DNA of 64,000 nt. Origin: Tipula vernalis. Its lineage: Eukaryota; Arthropoda; Insecta; Diptera; Tipulidae. The notes below the pieces were generated by a model. The model saw nothing but the letters and a program-made list of their open reading frames with translations, was not told the origin of the DNA and made no database searches. The stretch covers positions 328,325,106-328,389,105 of the forward strand of contig OY282558.1 in NCBI GenBank assembly GCA_958295665.1, read 5' to 3'. The position numbers and the translations under genes are program-made. Positions 33,139 through 44,645 of this stretch are shown here, one piece after another (position 1 is the stretch's first letter; every line of letters starts with the position of its first letter).

Positions 33139-33962
33139 TTAGGGTGTAGTTGTTCCCTCGGTAAATCTACCTAAATCCACAGTACGAATCAGATGAAATA
33201 ACAGGACTGATAGATATATCGTAGATTCGCTGTATATCGAGAAATACAACAATGTGGCATATAAGTTATCCGAATACAAGTTATCAGCTACTCATCTCTT
33301 ACACGAGTCGACTCAGGTAATGTCAGTTTGTTGTTTGGCCAGGGCATACACAATTTCGAATTACTCGATATTAAAGAGAAGTGTTGCAGAAATGAAAATT
33401 TTAAAGAACCTAAGTAGTTGTTTCGAAGTTGACCTAACCAATAGGATTTTGTTAACATTTATGTATTGTATAAAATTAAAAACCAATCTTAATTTCAACG
33501 TCTTGAGCTTCATTTTTTAAAAATCATCTTCAACGTGTTTCAAATATTTTTTCAACGCCATTCTTCCCTTGGAATGTGCGTTACGGCCTTTAATTTATTG
33601 ACCTTGCAAAGAAGAAACAGAAAACAATCTATTAAAAGATTTTAGGCCGCGCCTTACAAATGTCCAGTTCAGTGTTGGATTACACTGAAAGTCAAATCTA
33701 GTCAAATCTAAATTCCAGTATGTTTGAATTAAAAAATTTTGTCTTATTCGCAATACGGCTAAGTACGTAATTTCGGAATCATGTGCTGATTGATACGCAA
33801 TATTTCCTTATAGAAATGATTTTTTATTTAAGAATCCCCCGCCCCTACCACCACCCCATAACCAAATTTCTGGCTATGCCACTCTAATATTATCATAAAC
33901 ACCAAAAAAAAATTATTTTGTTGCATTCAATTAATTAAACATTTAATTTAAAATTTAATTTA
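33139..33962. other. intergenic, no gene recognised
   Basis: Contains only short frames without motifs (for example 33254-33520). AT-rich near the right end. Confidence 0.4.
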
Positions 33963-35248
33963 AAACCAGGTAAACCAGATGAAGAAGTAACATCATACAG
34001 ACCAATTTCACTGCTTCCGACCTTATCAAAGCTGTTTGAAAAACTACTACTAAAACGTCTAAAGCCAATGGTAAACGTTCCTGATTTACAATTTGGATTC
34101 AGGAATAACCACTCCACAATAGATCAAGTCCTTCGAATAACTACGGTAATAGAGCAAGCGTTAGAAGAAAAGAAATATTACCCCGTCGTATTTCTGGATG
34201 TATCTCAGGCCTTTGATAGGGTTTGGCACGAGGGATTGACATTCAAGATGAGCAAAATGCTACCACAAAACTATTGCCAAGCTGCTTGAATGATACCTCT
34301 CTGATCGCAAATTCAGAGTCATCCATGAAGAAACATGTTCTGACTTCTATCCAACTCTAGCGGGAGTTCCGCAGGGAAGCGTATTGGGACCCCTCCTCTA
34401 CCTTATCTACACTGCGGACATACCTACAACGAATAAAACATTCATCGGCACGTTCGCTGACGACACTGTAATTATGTCAGTAGACGAATCACAACCAAGG
34501 GCAGTGGAAAATCTTCAACGAGCAATGAACAACGTTACTATAAATGGACAATTGACTGGAAAATAGTGCTTAATGAGCTCAAATCAACCCATGTGACATT
34601 TACGCTCCGACACAAAAATAGCAGTCTACACATATATCTCAATGGGGTGCAAGTGCCGCAGGCTGAATCGGCTAAATACCTTGGTCTGCATTTAGATTCA
34701 AGGCTCAACTGGAAACATCATGTGAGACAAAAAGCTGAACAGATACGATTAAAACAACGTCAAATGTACTGGTTAATTGGACATCATTCCAAAATGAACC
34801 AGACTATCTTCAAACCAATATGGATGTATGGTGCGCAGCTATGGGGTTGTACTCATAAATCCAATAGAGACATTATACAACGTAGCCAAAATAAATTTCT
34901 TCGAATGGTCACCAACGCTTACCGATTTGTGACTAACAGAGAAATACACAATGATCTAAAAATACAATTGATAGACGACGCCATCCGCGAATGTGCCATT
35001 AAACATGAGAAGAGGCTTCTTAACCACACCAACGTTGAGGCCGTACAACTACTGGACAGTACAAACGAAATAAGGCGGCTCAAACGAATCAAACCACATG
35101 AGCTAACCGTATGAATATTATATCTTAAGGGAACTGGATACTGGTCCAGCAGACCCACACAAGTTTATGCTTATCTCATAAGTACTAATGTCAACCTTAC
35201 TAATGAATTAATAATGTTTAAGATTGTAGTAGCCATATCAATAAAGAT

Positions 35249-35281
<33 letters not shown>
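33963..35281 (+). pseudogene. 5'-truncated Jockey-like RT copy with poly(A) tail
   Basis: Starts inside ORF2 at KPGKPDEEVTSYRPISLLP (RT motif region). It continues with FGFRNNHST, VFLDVSQAFDRVWH, GVPQGSVLGPLLYL, FADDT (near 34455) and KYLGLHLDSRLNWK, then the Jockey C-terminal region NKFLRMVTNAYRF. Frameshifts near 34285 and 34560 break it. An AATAAA at 35239-35244 precedes a 27-base A tail ending at about 35281. The 5' truncation and A tail are the signature of target-primed reverse transcription. It is related to the full-length copy at 45888-50403 but from a different subfamily. No clear target duplication was found. Confidence 0.9.
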
Positions 35282-35284
<3 letters not shown>

Positions 35285-36612
35285 TTACATACCATAAACG
35301 TCAAACTCGATTCATAGCACTTAATGCCGTGCGATATCTATGCCTTGAAAATCGTCAATTTAAAAATCCGTCAACTTTGAATTATAATTACGGATAAACA
35401 ATAATTTCCCTCAACAAAAATTAATCCCTCAAAAAGTCTTAAGCTTTATTAAAAACAAAAAAAGAATTACGTCGATTGGTAATCATTACAAAATTCACTA
35501 TTGCGCGATTTGTAAACGATAACCATTAATATTAAAGAAGATCCCGATTTAACTTCAAATAAGACCACCTCCAAGCTACCAATCCAATATTTATAAATTA
35601 ATTTAGATGTCAATGCTGATCTGATATAAATGAAATTTCACTACCCCATTTCTCGCCAGCATCTCGCTAGCTTAAGTTAATTTAAGTTTTCCATGGGCGA
35701 TTACACATAGGTATGCCATTTACCGGATTCTTAATTTTTCTTAATTTAAGTTTATAAGCTTGTATAAGTTATCGATGGTTACTACTTAATGAAAAAATTA
35801 GGACTTAAAATTAAAATAAAAGAAGAATTTGTTTTTCCATAGTATCCAAAACAATTTGTGCTAAAGTCTTGTACGCGGTTAACGAAAAATGAAATTTTCA
35901 CTGGTTTCCAAGTCATAACAAGGTAAATAGGACGTGAAAAAATTTGTTTGTCAATTTTTGTAAAATTTTAGATCAGGATAATCAAGATATAAATTTATCT
36001 TTAAAAATTTTAAATTTAATGTAATACGCGATTGAAAAAAATAACAAGAAAATCAACTCATGAAATGTAAAAATTTAGCTTCACATTTATCGTCCATTTA
36101 AGCTTATTATGCAGCTCGAGCTAAGAGAAATGAAGTCAAAATGGATGACCAACATTACAAAGTCGAGTATTATGATGATTTTTTGGACGAAAATAATGCT
36201 GTGGACAGTGTGGATATATTAAGCCAAACAACAGAAAGAAAATCTGCAGCTGAATTAAAAAAGACAAAGAGATTTATATTATGCACTAGTGAAAACCAAT
36301 CCATGTATTTGGCAGTTAGAGGACAAACTTCATAAAAATTGTCATGATGTTGCCGGTGGAGCCGCCGTTCAACAATTTTCCAAGATTTTCCTAGAAACAA
36401 CACAATTTCCAATACTTACCAATTTATTCCTAAATCTTCGAGACCAATCTCCTAAATAAAAATTATATTCCTTATTTGTCCTAAAAAAGACCTCCTTTTC
36501 ATACAAACAAAACAAACATAAAGTTTAAGAACAAGTACTTCCACCCAAACGAAATGTCAGGTGAATTTGATTTACCATAACATAAAATTGGGTTGTTATG
36601 TTGGTAGACATT
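35282..36612. other. intergenic, no gene recognised
   Basis: A small open frame at 36141-36335 (MDDQHYKVEYYDDFLDENN) is acidic at the start and could be a remnant of a MADF/Harbinger-associated protein, but nothing secure supports that. Confidence 0.35.
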
Positions 36613-37539
36613 ATACCAGAGCACCCTGTATTTTATAGAGCCATAATCAAAAAATCTGAGCTTTTATAAGGGAATTAGAAACGAGGAAAAAACGGAACTT
36701 TTCATAGTAAAACACACAAAACATATGGGAAATCACTTTTTTTCCTAAGACAAATTTTTAAATGAAAACATTACAAAATCTTAATTATGATTTCTGAAAT
36801 ACTTTCATAAATGTTTGAATTTCAACATATATGAATGTCGTTGAAGTAAATCGTTTTAATTTTCTTGTAATAATTGATTTATTTAAACCAAAATATAAGA
36901 AAAATTTCATAACAACAGCATTCTGGTCAAATTGAAATAAAAGCTTACTACGATTCGTTGGTCGTTAAGTCAATATACATTACATAGATGGCAGTGATGG
37001 CCGTAAAAATTTGGAAAAATCGTACCAAAAATTACCACCTGGGGAAATTTTAAGTTCAAAAATTGTAGGAAAAGCAAAACAAATTCACAAAATATAGAAA
37101 CGTTTGTTAATTTTGGGATTAAATAACTTTTTTTCGTATTTTTCTGTAACCATTTAGACATCTTACGTACACTAGTAAAACTAAAGATAAATTTAGCAAG
37201 TATTATTTTAATTTGTCAGAGCCAACTTTGATGTATTTTTCAAAATGAAAGTTCGAAAAAATATATTTTAGAAATAATTTAATTTTAATATTTCTGCAAT
37301 TAATATTTACTTAATACCAATATGGCCTTCTTGTATATTGTTCTTAAAGATATGTAGAAAACTTTTATATAAACATTTTATAATATTTTTGCTTTTTTCA
37401 TTGAAAAACTTGAAGCTAAAAAACACCATTTTTACTATGGATTCCTATGGAAATCAGTGAAAAGTTGTACCACTATAAAAGCTTCTAAAAAATACGTCAT
37501 TAAGATTATGGCTCTATAATCTAGAAGGCTCTGATTATA
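36613..37539. mobile_element. non-autonomous DNA transposon, about 0.93 kb, inverted termini
   Basis: Left end TATACCAGAGCACCCTGTAT, then TATAGAGCCATAATC. Right end is the complement of TATAATCAGAGCCTTCTAGA, then TATAGAGCCATAATC. The inverted similarity runs about 55 bp and includes AGCTTTTATA. TA at both edges would fit a Tc1/mariner-type target. No transposase is inside. Confidence 0.6.
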
Positions 37540-37611
37540 CTCGTACACCACATAAATTTTATACTTCAAAACAAAACTTTACTTTTTTTTCTCTTTTTTC
37601 TTAAGCCGGCA

Positions 37612-37620
37612 GTTTTTTTG
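37612..37620. repeat. MULE target duplication, left copy
   Basis: GTTTTTTTG directly before the left terminus. The same nine bases follow the right terminus at 39519-39527. Nine bases is typical of Mutator-like elements. Confidence 0.75.
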
Positions 37621-38259
37621 GGGAGCACCCCGAAATCTTGCATTACAAAATCTTGCAAGTACAAAATCTTGCATTTTTTAAAAATCATGCAAATCAAAAT
37701 CTTGCCAAACCAAAATCTTGCAGTTATAATATCTTGCAAGTACAAAATCTTGCATTTCAAAATTTTGCAGTTTTAGTATCTGTACCTGTCTTTAGTATCT
37801 AACATAATATTGCGTATTAGTTTTGAGTTTATATTAAATTATAGCAATTTTATTCACAAAAAAAACAGAAGAAAAGTTATAATTGTATAATATAATTAAA
37901 AATAAATTAAATAAAATAAATTGTAAAGCAATTAAAAAAGGATAATATTATGCCCGATTCTTTTTAAAAAATCAGTTTTACTGAGTCTTTCCCTTTTTTT
38001 AACCCTTGTGTTTACAACCGAATTTTTATTTTTTTTTAACCATACTAAAAACAAGTTACAATCGAGCTTTGGAAAAACTTTTCTTGAAATTCCATTCAGA
38101 ACATATAATTGTTAAGCTACTGAAGGATTCATGCCGATAAGTTACCTAAATCAATAAAATTTTGGTCATTAAAATTGAAAAACATACCCGGGTATGCGGT
38201 TGTAAACATAAAGGTTAATGATACGTTTTATTTTTCTATTTTTGATTATTGCCTTTTTT

Positions 38260-38730
38260 TTCTTTGAAAGGCGTTCTCTGGATTTCACCTTATCAATTTG
38301 AGCTTTTGCCACAATTAGTTCCTTTGATAAATTTTCAATGATTCGGTATACTCCAGCATGCCGTTATCCAACCACAACTTTAAGGCGTCGGTGCCAAGCC
38401 TCGACACTGTTTTCGGTCCGTGGGAAGTTTTCTGATCTTATATCTGCATCGGCAATAGACCAGAATTGTAACATATATCTTGGTGTATGATTGAGGCCCC
38501 CAATACAATTTTTGTGGAACCACCGTCCAATTAATTTCGCTCCACTGTTCTCATCAAATTGTTCATATAAATGTTGATAATATCCAGGTATTTCGTTTGG
38601 TGGAACGAAAGCCAAACTTTTCAGAATCCGAATTTGGATTGAAAAATCCTCAGAACTGGCGTATCTAGCCACAAACCGTTGCTTTTGTATCCTTCGCCAA
38701 ATTATTTGCCCGAAGTGGAAAAGCAACCTT
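38260..38730 (-). pseudogene. MULE transposase C-terminal fragment
   Basis: Open frame 38726-38364 reads FHFGQIIWRRIQKQRFVARY, then LKSLAFVPPNEIPGYY, IGRWFHKNCIGGL and FPRTENSVEAWHRRLKVVVG. It matches the end of the MULE transposase domain (CxxHxxQxxWR, ALAFVP, PRTNNxxEGWHR). After a stop, similarity goes on in another frame with HAGVYRIIENLSKELIVAKA to about 38260. Upstream, LIEIQGES and FRKANCVISFN pieces appear in other frames to about 38860. The catalytic aspartates are missing, so it is not functional. Confidence 0.8.
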
Positions 38731-39158
38731 TAATCGTTACTTCGGGGAAAAATGTTGAAGCTGATGACACAATTGGCCTTTCGAAATCTGTTATGACTCT
38801 CCTTGGATTTCAATTAATACCCAGTTCCAAGCTGACTTTCTTTAAGTTAAAAAGAAATCTGTCATAAACCTTCAGAAATTTTTTGCTCATTAAGCAAAAT
38901 ATTAAAGGTACAATTTGCCCCTAAACACAGACGTGAATTGAAAAGAGTTGCCGCATGATGGATGGAACTACGTCGATAATTCCATCCATGATCCAGCAAC
39001 TCGATTCCGCTAGTAACGCTAACGATGATTGCAATAAAAAAAGGCAACTTTAATTTCATTTTATTATTGTTACTATATGATTGCAATTATCATTATACAG
39101 TAGAATTTTGTCAATACGATTTGTTATCTTGCATAACAATTTCCCGTACATTTATAGA

Positions 39159-39273
39159 ATCGCGCGAAGTTTTCTGATCCTACATCTGCATCGGCAATAG
39201 ACCAGAATTGTGGCATATATATTGGTGTATGATTGAGGCCCCCAATATAATTTTTGTGGAACCACCGTCCAAT
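39159..39273 (-). repeat. second partial copy of the MULE transposase segment
   Basis: About 115 bases nearly match 38424-38541 in the same orientation (AAGTTTTCTGATCCTACATC, then CTGCATCGGCAATAGACCAG, then GATTGAGGCCCCCAATA). They are bounded on both sides by copies of the palindrome arm TTCCCGTACATTTATAGAAT. Confidence 0.85.
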
Positions 39274-39292
39274 TTTTCAGCAATTTGTTATC

Positions 39293-39366
39293 TTGCATAA
39301 TAATTTCCCGTACATTTATAGAATCGCGCGCGCGATTCTATAAATGTACGGGAAATTGTTATGCAA
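39293..39366. repeat. near-perfect 74-bp palindrome
   Basis: Two arms of about 37 bp (TTTCCCGTACATTTATAGAA then TCGCGC, followed by the complement) meet at 39329/39330 with no spacer. One mismatch is visible in the AT-rich outer part. A further copy of the left arm is at about 39122-39165. The outer end runs into the 15-bp repeat of the MULE terminus. Confidence 0.92.
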
Positions 39367-39527
39367 GATTTTGTAATGCAAGATTTTGTAATGCAAGATT
39401 TTGTAATGCAAGATTTTGTAATGCAAGATTTTGTAATGCAAGATTTTGTAATGCAAGATTGTGTAATGCAAGATTTTGAAATGCAAGATTTTGTAATGCA
39501 AGATTAAGGGGCTAACCCGTTTTTTTG

Positions 39528-39725
39528 GGATTACGTTTTTTGTAAAACAAATTAAATTTGGATTAATAAAATTATGTATAATTATTGTACTTGCGTTTTT
39601 ATATTTACGTTTTAACCGAGAATTAATAACTAAACAAAGGTGTTGTGTGTGTGATAACAAAAAAAAATAAAAAGAAATTATAACCTAAATTTAATTGTTG
39701 GGTGAAGCGGACGACATACGCTACA
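39528..39725 (+). repeat. 3' part of the BEL-C 5' LTR
   Basis: Sequence between the MULE and the BEL-C primer site, ending ACGCTACA. It is called an LTR end by position only. No right LTR was found for comparison. The MULE probably interrupts this LTR. Confidence 0.45.
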
Positions 39726-39729
39726 TTAT

Positions 39730-39747
39730 TGGTGCCGAAACCCGGGA
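39730..39747 (+). promoter_or_regulatory. BEL-C primer binding site, tRNA-Phe
   Basis: TGGTGCCGAAACCCGGGA is complementary to the 3' end of tRNA-Phe (TCCCGGGTTTCGGCACCA; the tRNA begins GCCGAAA). It differs from the tRNA-Tyr site of BEL-A, BEL-B and BEL-D. Confidence 0.85.
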
Positions 39748-39783
39748 TTTATAAGGCCTTATAAATTCTATTCATTCATGAAA

Positions 39784-42700
39784 ATGGCTGAATCACAGCT
39801 GAAGAAAAAACGTGGAACGGTAAAGGGTGTTTTCACAAAACATTAAAAATTATGCCGAAAAATATGATCGCAAATGCAGCAAATGGTCAGGCAACGAGTG
39901 TTGAGGCGATTGAAACACGCATGGAAAAACTCGAAGAAGCATGGAGAGACTTTCATGAAATCGAAAGGCAATTATCGGATGATCCAGAAAATTCTACCGA
40001 AGCACTAGAGTTTGAGGAAAAATTTTACGAAGCGAATGGTTTACTGCGCCGTCTATTAAATGATCGAAGGCCTAGCACTGCACCAACTGCGACAACCAAT
40101 ATCGCCAAAATGAATCGATCTATGTTTGAATTGGGAAACCAATCTAATATTTTAGCTCCCTAAATCAAATTACCGCGCATTGGCATCGAAACATTTCATG
40201 GCGAATATTCAAAATGGACGTCGTTCGAAAATCAATTCATCGCAAATGTTGATAGCAACCCTACACTATCAGATGTAACTAAGTTTCAATATTTGAAGTA
40301 TTTCCTGCAAGGCGAAGCTGCTACATACTATTATCAGGCATCTGCCGCTTTCGGCAGAAAGTTATCATCTAGCTTGGGCTAAGCTAGTTCAACGCTACAG
40401 CAACAAGAAGAACACTGCTAGGGAGTTCATTGAAATGTTCATGAAACAACCGACGGCAACTTCGCTGAAATCTCTAAGGTCATTATATGATGTGTCGGAT
40501 GAAGTTGTCCGAGGTTTACGATCACTTGGTTCGAATTGGGAAGGAAGAGACCCCTGGCTGATCTATATACTAATACGAAAACTAGATAGCGATACTCAAG
40601 AACGTTGGTCCGATTTCTCAAATGATAAAGATAGCCCAACTATAGAAGATTTTTTAACTTTTTTGAATAATCGGTGTAATGCACGTGAATCAAGCAGTGA
40701 AAGTGTAAAACCTGCAGCATACAATAATCGTAATCATAGCTATACAAAGGTGCACACATCGATCAAGTTTCCGGCTGAATCACCATGCTTCATCTGTAAC
40801 AATCAACATCCATTATATAAATGCTTTCAGTTTAAGGGTATGCATCCAAATCGTAGAAGGGAAATGGTGGATAAACATCAAGCTTGTATAAACTGCTTCC
40901 GTAGAGAATATGATGTGGCAAGTTGTTCATCCAATCGAAGATGTTTTAAATGTGGAGACAAACACCACACTCTGATTCACATTGAGAGGTTTCCAGTCAA
41001 TTATGAAAATCATCCAGTACAATCAAATGTGAGTGTGCCTAACCGACCAGCATTCCAACATCTTAACTCCTCATTGAATATGGACAATCGAGGTCCTCCA
41101 GTTAACAGTTATGAAGGCGACCATGTACTTAACACACAAATTATACCTGATAATGCGAGCCTCAATCCAAATTCAACTGGCTCATCCCAAACCAATGAAG
41201 GTGACATTAACACTTACATGACGTCAAGCAACACCGATACTAAATCGCATTCTCAAGTTATCTTATCAACAGTTCGAGTCCTTATTCCTTCCAGAGATAA
41301 CCGTCATGTTATGATTCGGGCCTTATAGACAGCGGATCGCAATCAAGTTTAATCAGTGAAAATTGTGTACAACGTCTGGGACTTCGGCGGCAAGCGGCTT
41401 CGTTTACGGTCAATGGTTTGGGATCTATGCGGGCCGGTATTACTAAGGGCTTAGTCGAACTTGTCGCGTCATCGATTCATGATCCAGAACGAAAAATATT
41501 GATTAAAGCATTGATCCTGCCTAAATTGACTTCATCATTACCAAACCAAAATTTAAGGATAACTCAATGGAGGTTGTTAAAACAATTACAATTAGCCGAT
41601 CCGGAATTTCATGTATCAGGCCCTGGACATTGGGCATATATTGGAATCCACATAATGATGTATTCTCATTTAAAGTCAAGTTGGATGACAGCAATATATT
41701 TACGAAACGAACCATATTATCCGCATTTTCCAGAATTTTTGATCCTTTGGGATGGCTAAGTCCAACCACCACGTACATCCGAATTCTGTTTCAAAAATTG
41801 TGGTTGAATCATATTAATTGGGATGATGAATTGAGTGACGATATAAAGAAGGAATGGTTGAGCATTCGTAATAATCTTGTTGAGCTGGAAAAAGTGCAGA
41901 TTCCACGTTGTATCAAATCGGCGGATGCTTTAAGAATGGAGTTACACGTGTTTGCTGATGCTTCCGAGCTAGCTTATGGAGCAGTTCTTTACCTACGATG
42001 TGAAAACAGACAATATACTGTTAGTGTTAGAATGGTTGGTGCTAAATCACGAGTGGCGCCAATTAAGCAAATTTCGCTTCCGCGATTGGAGCTATGTGCA
42101 GCTTTGGTAGCCGCTAGATGGATATGGAAGTGTAGAACGGTATTACAAATTAACATTACATCAGAATATGCATGGTCAGACTCCAAGGTGGTATTGGCCT
42201 GGTTATCAGATCATCCTCGTAGATGGAAGAGCTTTATAGGTAACAGAACATCCGAAATTATTGAAGCAGTTAGTCCTAAGAATTGGTTCCATGTACCCTC
42301 GCAGGAGAATCCGGCCGACCTTGTCTCACGAGGCGTAGCACCAACCAATCTTATTAACAACGATTTGTGGTGGCACGGACCAAAATGGTTGTACGAAGAT
42401 AACTCACAATGGCCTAAACATAAAATGATTGATTCATCAACGATGAATATGGAGGAGCGAAGAAATTTTCACGTAGAGATTGAACAGCATATGTGCGACG
42501 TATTATTTGACCGGATCTCATCACTAACAAAAATCTATCGTAATTTATGCTACATTAAACGTGCTATACACTTATGGAGAATAAAAATCAAGGGCGTTAA
42601 GAAGTGTGAAATTATTACAGCCCCAATCACAGTTGATGAGTTTAATTGGGCAGAAATTTTCTGCATAAAATGGGCACAATTTACAACATTCTCACGCGAA

Positions 42701-42994
42701 CTACTTGCACTAAAAGGAAAAACAGGTTTATTCCCAAGCAGTGATTTAAAACAGTTGACTCCTTTCGTCGATGATCTAGGTGTTCTACGAGTAGGAGGAA
42801 GATTAAACAACTCTCAATGCAACTTTGACGCCAAGCATCCTATTATCATTCCGAAGGAGCATCCATTTAGCCGTTATGTAATTCGTCATTATCATGAAAT
42901 AAATTTACATGCTGGACCTACAATGTTAATTGGTTTACTGAGGCAACGTTTTTGGATAGTACGGTGTAGAAAAATGGTACGATCAGCCGGTGCT
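39784..42994 (+). pseudogene. BEL-C gag-pol with RT deleted and integrase truncated
   Basis: Gag begins MAESQLKKKRGTVKG at 39784, with a stop near 39844. It continues through 40163 and, after another stop, the 40435-41328 frame with zinc knuckles (CFICNNQHPLYKC; CINCFRREYDVASC; CFKCGDKHHTLIH). Protease remains with DSGSQSSL lie at about 41330. The DUF1758 end LQLADPEFHVS, near 41600, passes straight into the post-RT block TLGIYWNPHNDVFSFKV (near 41625). The whole RT domain, roughly 1.2 kb, is therefore missing. RNase H (HVFADASELAYG; AWSDSKVVLAWL) and the start of the integrase zinc finger (LHAGPTMLIGLLRQRFWIV) follow. Similarity stops at about 42994; the integrase catalytic core is absent. 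Confidence 0.88.
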
Positions 42995-43036
42995 TGGTCT
43001 CAGATAGCCAAAGAAATGAAGAAACTGTGGTGATAC
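42995..43036 (+). pseudogene. MADF-like tail attached to BEL-C (tentative)
   Basis: After the BEL-C break the same frame reads GAWSQIAKEMKKLW then stop. A tryptophan followed by QIAKEM and LW resembles the middle of a MADF/Myb-SANT domain, as found with Harbinger elements. It is too short to be sure. Confidence 0.3.
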
Positions 43037-43337
43037 GACGCAGCTACCAATAAATAAAGACAAATAGATTAATCAAATTTAGAAACGCTATTTATTTTAT
43101 TTACCTGTCGTATTCCCCAAATTACTATTATCAAGAAAACATTGCGCGGTCGCGGAATGTTGTGCCATTACAAAACGAATGACATTTCAATATGGCACTG
43201 CATTCCGTACACCGGTACAATAACAAATTTCGCCATAGTTATGTAAAGTGACCTCTCTGTTTGAGTAGAAAAACGTTACCACCACTCGTTCGCATGGTGT
43301 GGTGAATTCCATCATAGACTCTTCGCGCAAATCATTT
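43037..43337. other. intergenic, no gene recognised
   Basis: No motif. It includes GCGCGGTCGCGGAATG, which looks like a fragment of another repeat. Confidence 0.35.
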
Positions 43338-43595
43338 GTAGCGTTTTTTTATTCGCTCCGGATAGCTGCTATCGAGAGCCGTCATATAAAAAATGGCTCC
43401 GGATAGCGCTCCGTATAAATAGCTAGAACCAAATATTTTTAATATGAAATTTTTCGTAAACAATTGAATTAAAAATGATAGTTTGATGTTAAATAAGTTT
43501 AGTTTACCAATAAATAGCGCGTCAAATTAAAATTTAGGCGTATAAAAATAACGGCTCTCGATAGCAGCTATCCGGAGCGAATAGAAAAACACTAC
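43338..43595. mobile_element. MITE, about 258 bp, 45-bp inverted termini
   Basis: Left end GTAGCGTTTTTTTATTCGCT, then CCGGATAGCTGCTATCGAGA, then GCCGT. The right end is the complement of GTAGTGTTTTTCTATTCGCT followed by the same CCGGATAGCTGCTATCGAGA block. Only two or three mismatches in 45 bp. The middle is AT-rich and non-coding. A direct target duplication was not clear. Confidence 0.85.
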
Positions 43596-44645
43596 TCATA
43601 TAGGCATCGCAAAACAATGCGGCGTGTATAAAACAAAATATGGTGAATTAAGAAAAACAACAACCTTGTGACCGTTACATAGAGGAGCCCAAAATTTAGC
43701 ACCGCAAAAAATAAAAATATTATAACGATTACTGTAAATAACAATTTTACAATTATTTTTAATAAATATATTTCGTAATTAACATTAATAAATAGTGAGT
43801 GTTATTGGTTTTATAAGAACAACGTGTTTAAGGTTAAATACCTAGTGCCACCGGTCAGGAAATCTGGCCTCGGCCGACATTAGCCAGATGAGGCGTCATG
43901 TTGCACAACACCACCACACCCCATAAAACATCGTAAAATAATGATTTAACTTATTGTAATAATTTTGCAAGTGCTAAACATTTATTTTATTAAAATTTAG
44001 TTGAAGAGTGTAAATCAGCCTGAAAATATTTAATGGGTAGCAGACGCTATCACAAATCAAGGGCGAGGTAGCCGTCAAAATCCAGAAATCCAGCTGCTGA
44101 CCATGGCATGGATATGGATGAACAAGGCTTATTTTCCAATGCGGATGAATTGATTTATTGGGAGTTTGAAACAAACATGCCGTTCATATCATCTGCATCT
44201 TCAGATAGCAGGATATGGTACGATTTAGCCTTAACATCCACAACAAAAATTTTTCTAAAAACTTGTACGCCATCTGTTCAGAACCTTTTCTACAAGCACA
44301 AGGGATAAGAGCTCACAACAACAAGAAAATGGCATTGAAGTGTTCGTTTATTTCCAATATTTTATGTTTAATTAACAAATTATTTATACAAAATAAATGG
44401 GGAAAAGAAACTCAAAAGCTGCGGTTGCATTCAGAAGTGCGAAAAGCTTAACAAACTCCCTCAATGAGTTCTTATCTATGAAAAAAGATGCCATCGACTT
44501 CTCGAGAGGATATGCGTAACCAACAAAAAGATGAGGTGATTTTAAACAATTTAGACAGGATGCTGCAGACCGCAGGGATGTTTGATGACGCGTCATCTAT
44601 TATTATCGACGTCGACGAGTTGACAATGCGTCGACAATAAGATTT
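43596..44645. other. no gene securely recognised
   Basis: Small open frames (44108-44308, 44215-44451) without recognised motifs. The right end (44590-44645) already holds GTCGAC-rich repeats that belong with the hAT remnant. Confidence 0.35.

Larger units (their letters stand above)
37621..39518 (-). mobile_element. MULE (Mutator-like element), 1898 bp, termini built of 15-bp tandem repeats
   Basis: The left end reads GGGAGCACCCCGAAATCTTGC. The right end is the complement of GGGTTAGCCCCTTAATCTTGC. Inside each end lies a tandem run of a unit like AAAATCTTGCATTAC: about 37648-37765 on the left, and about 39360-39505 in inverted orientation on the right (nine to ten units). A 9-bp duplication GTTTTTTTG flanks it. 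It carries a MULE transposase remnant on the minus strand, a second partial copy of part of that gene, and a long palindrome. It stands within or beside the 5' LTR of BEL-C. Confidence 0.82.
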
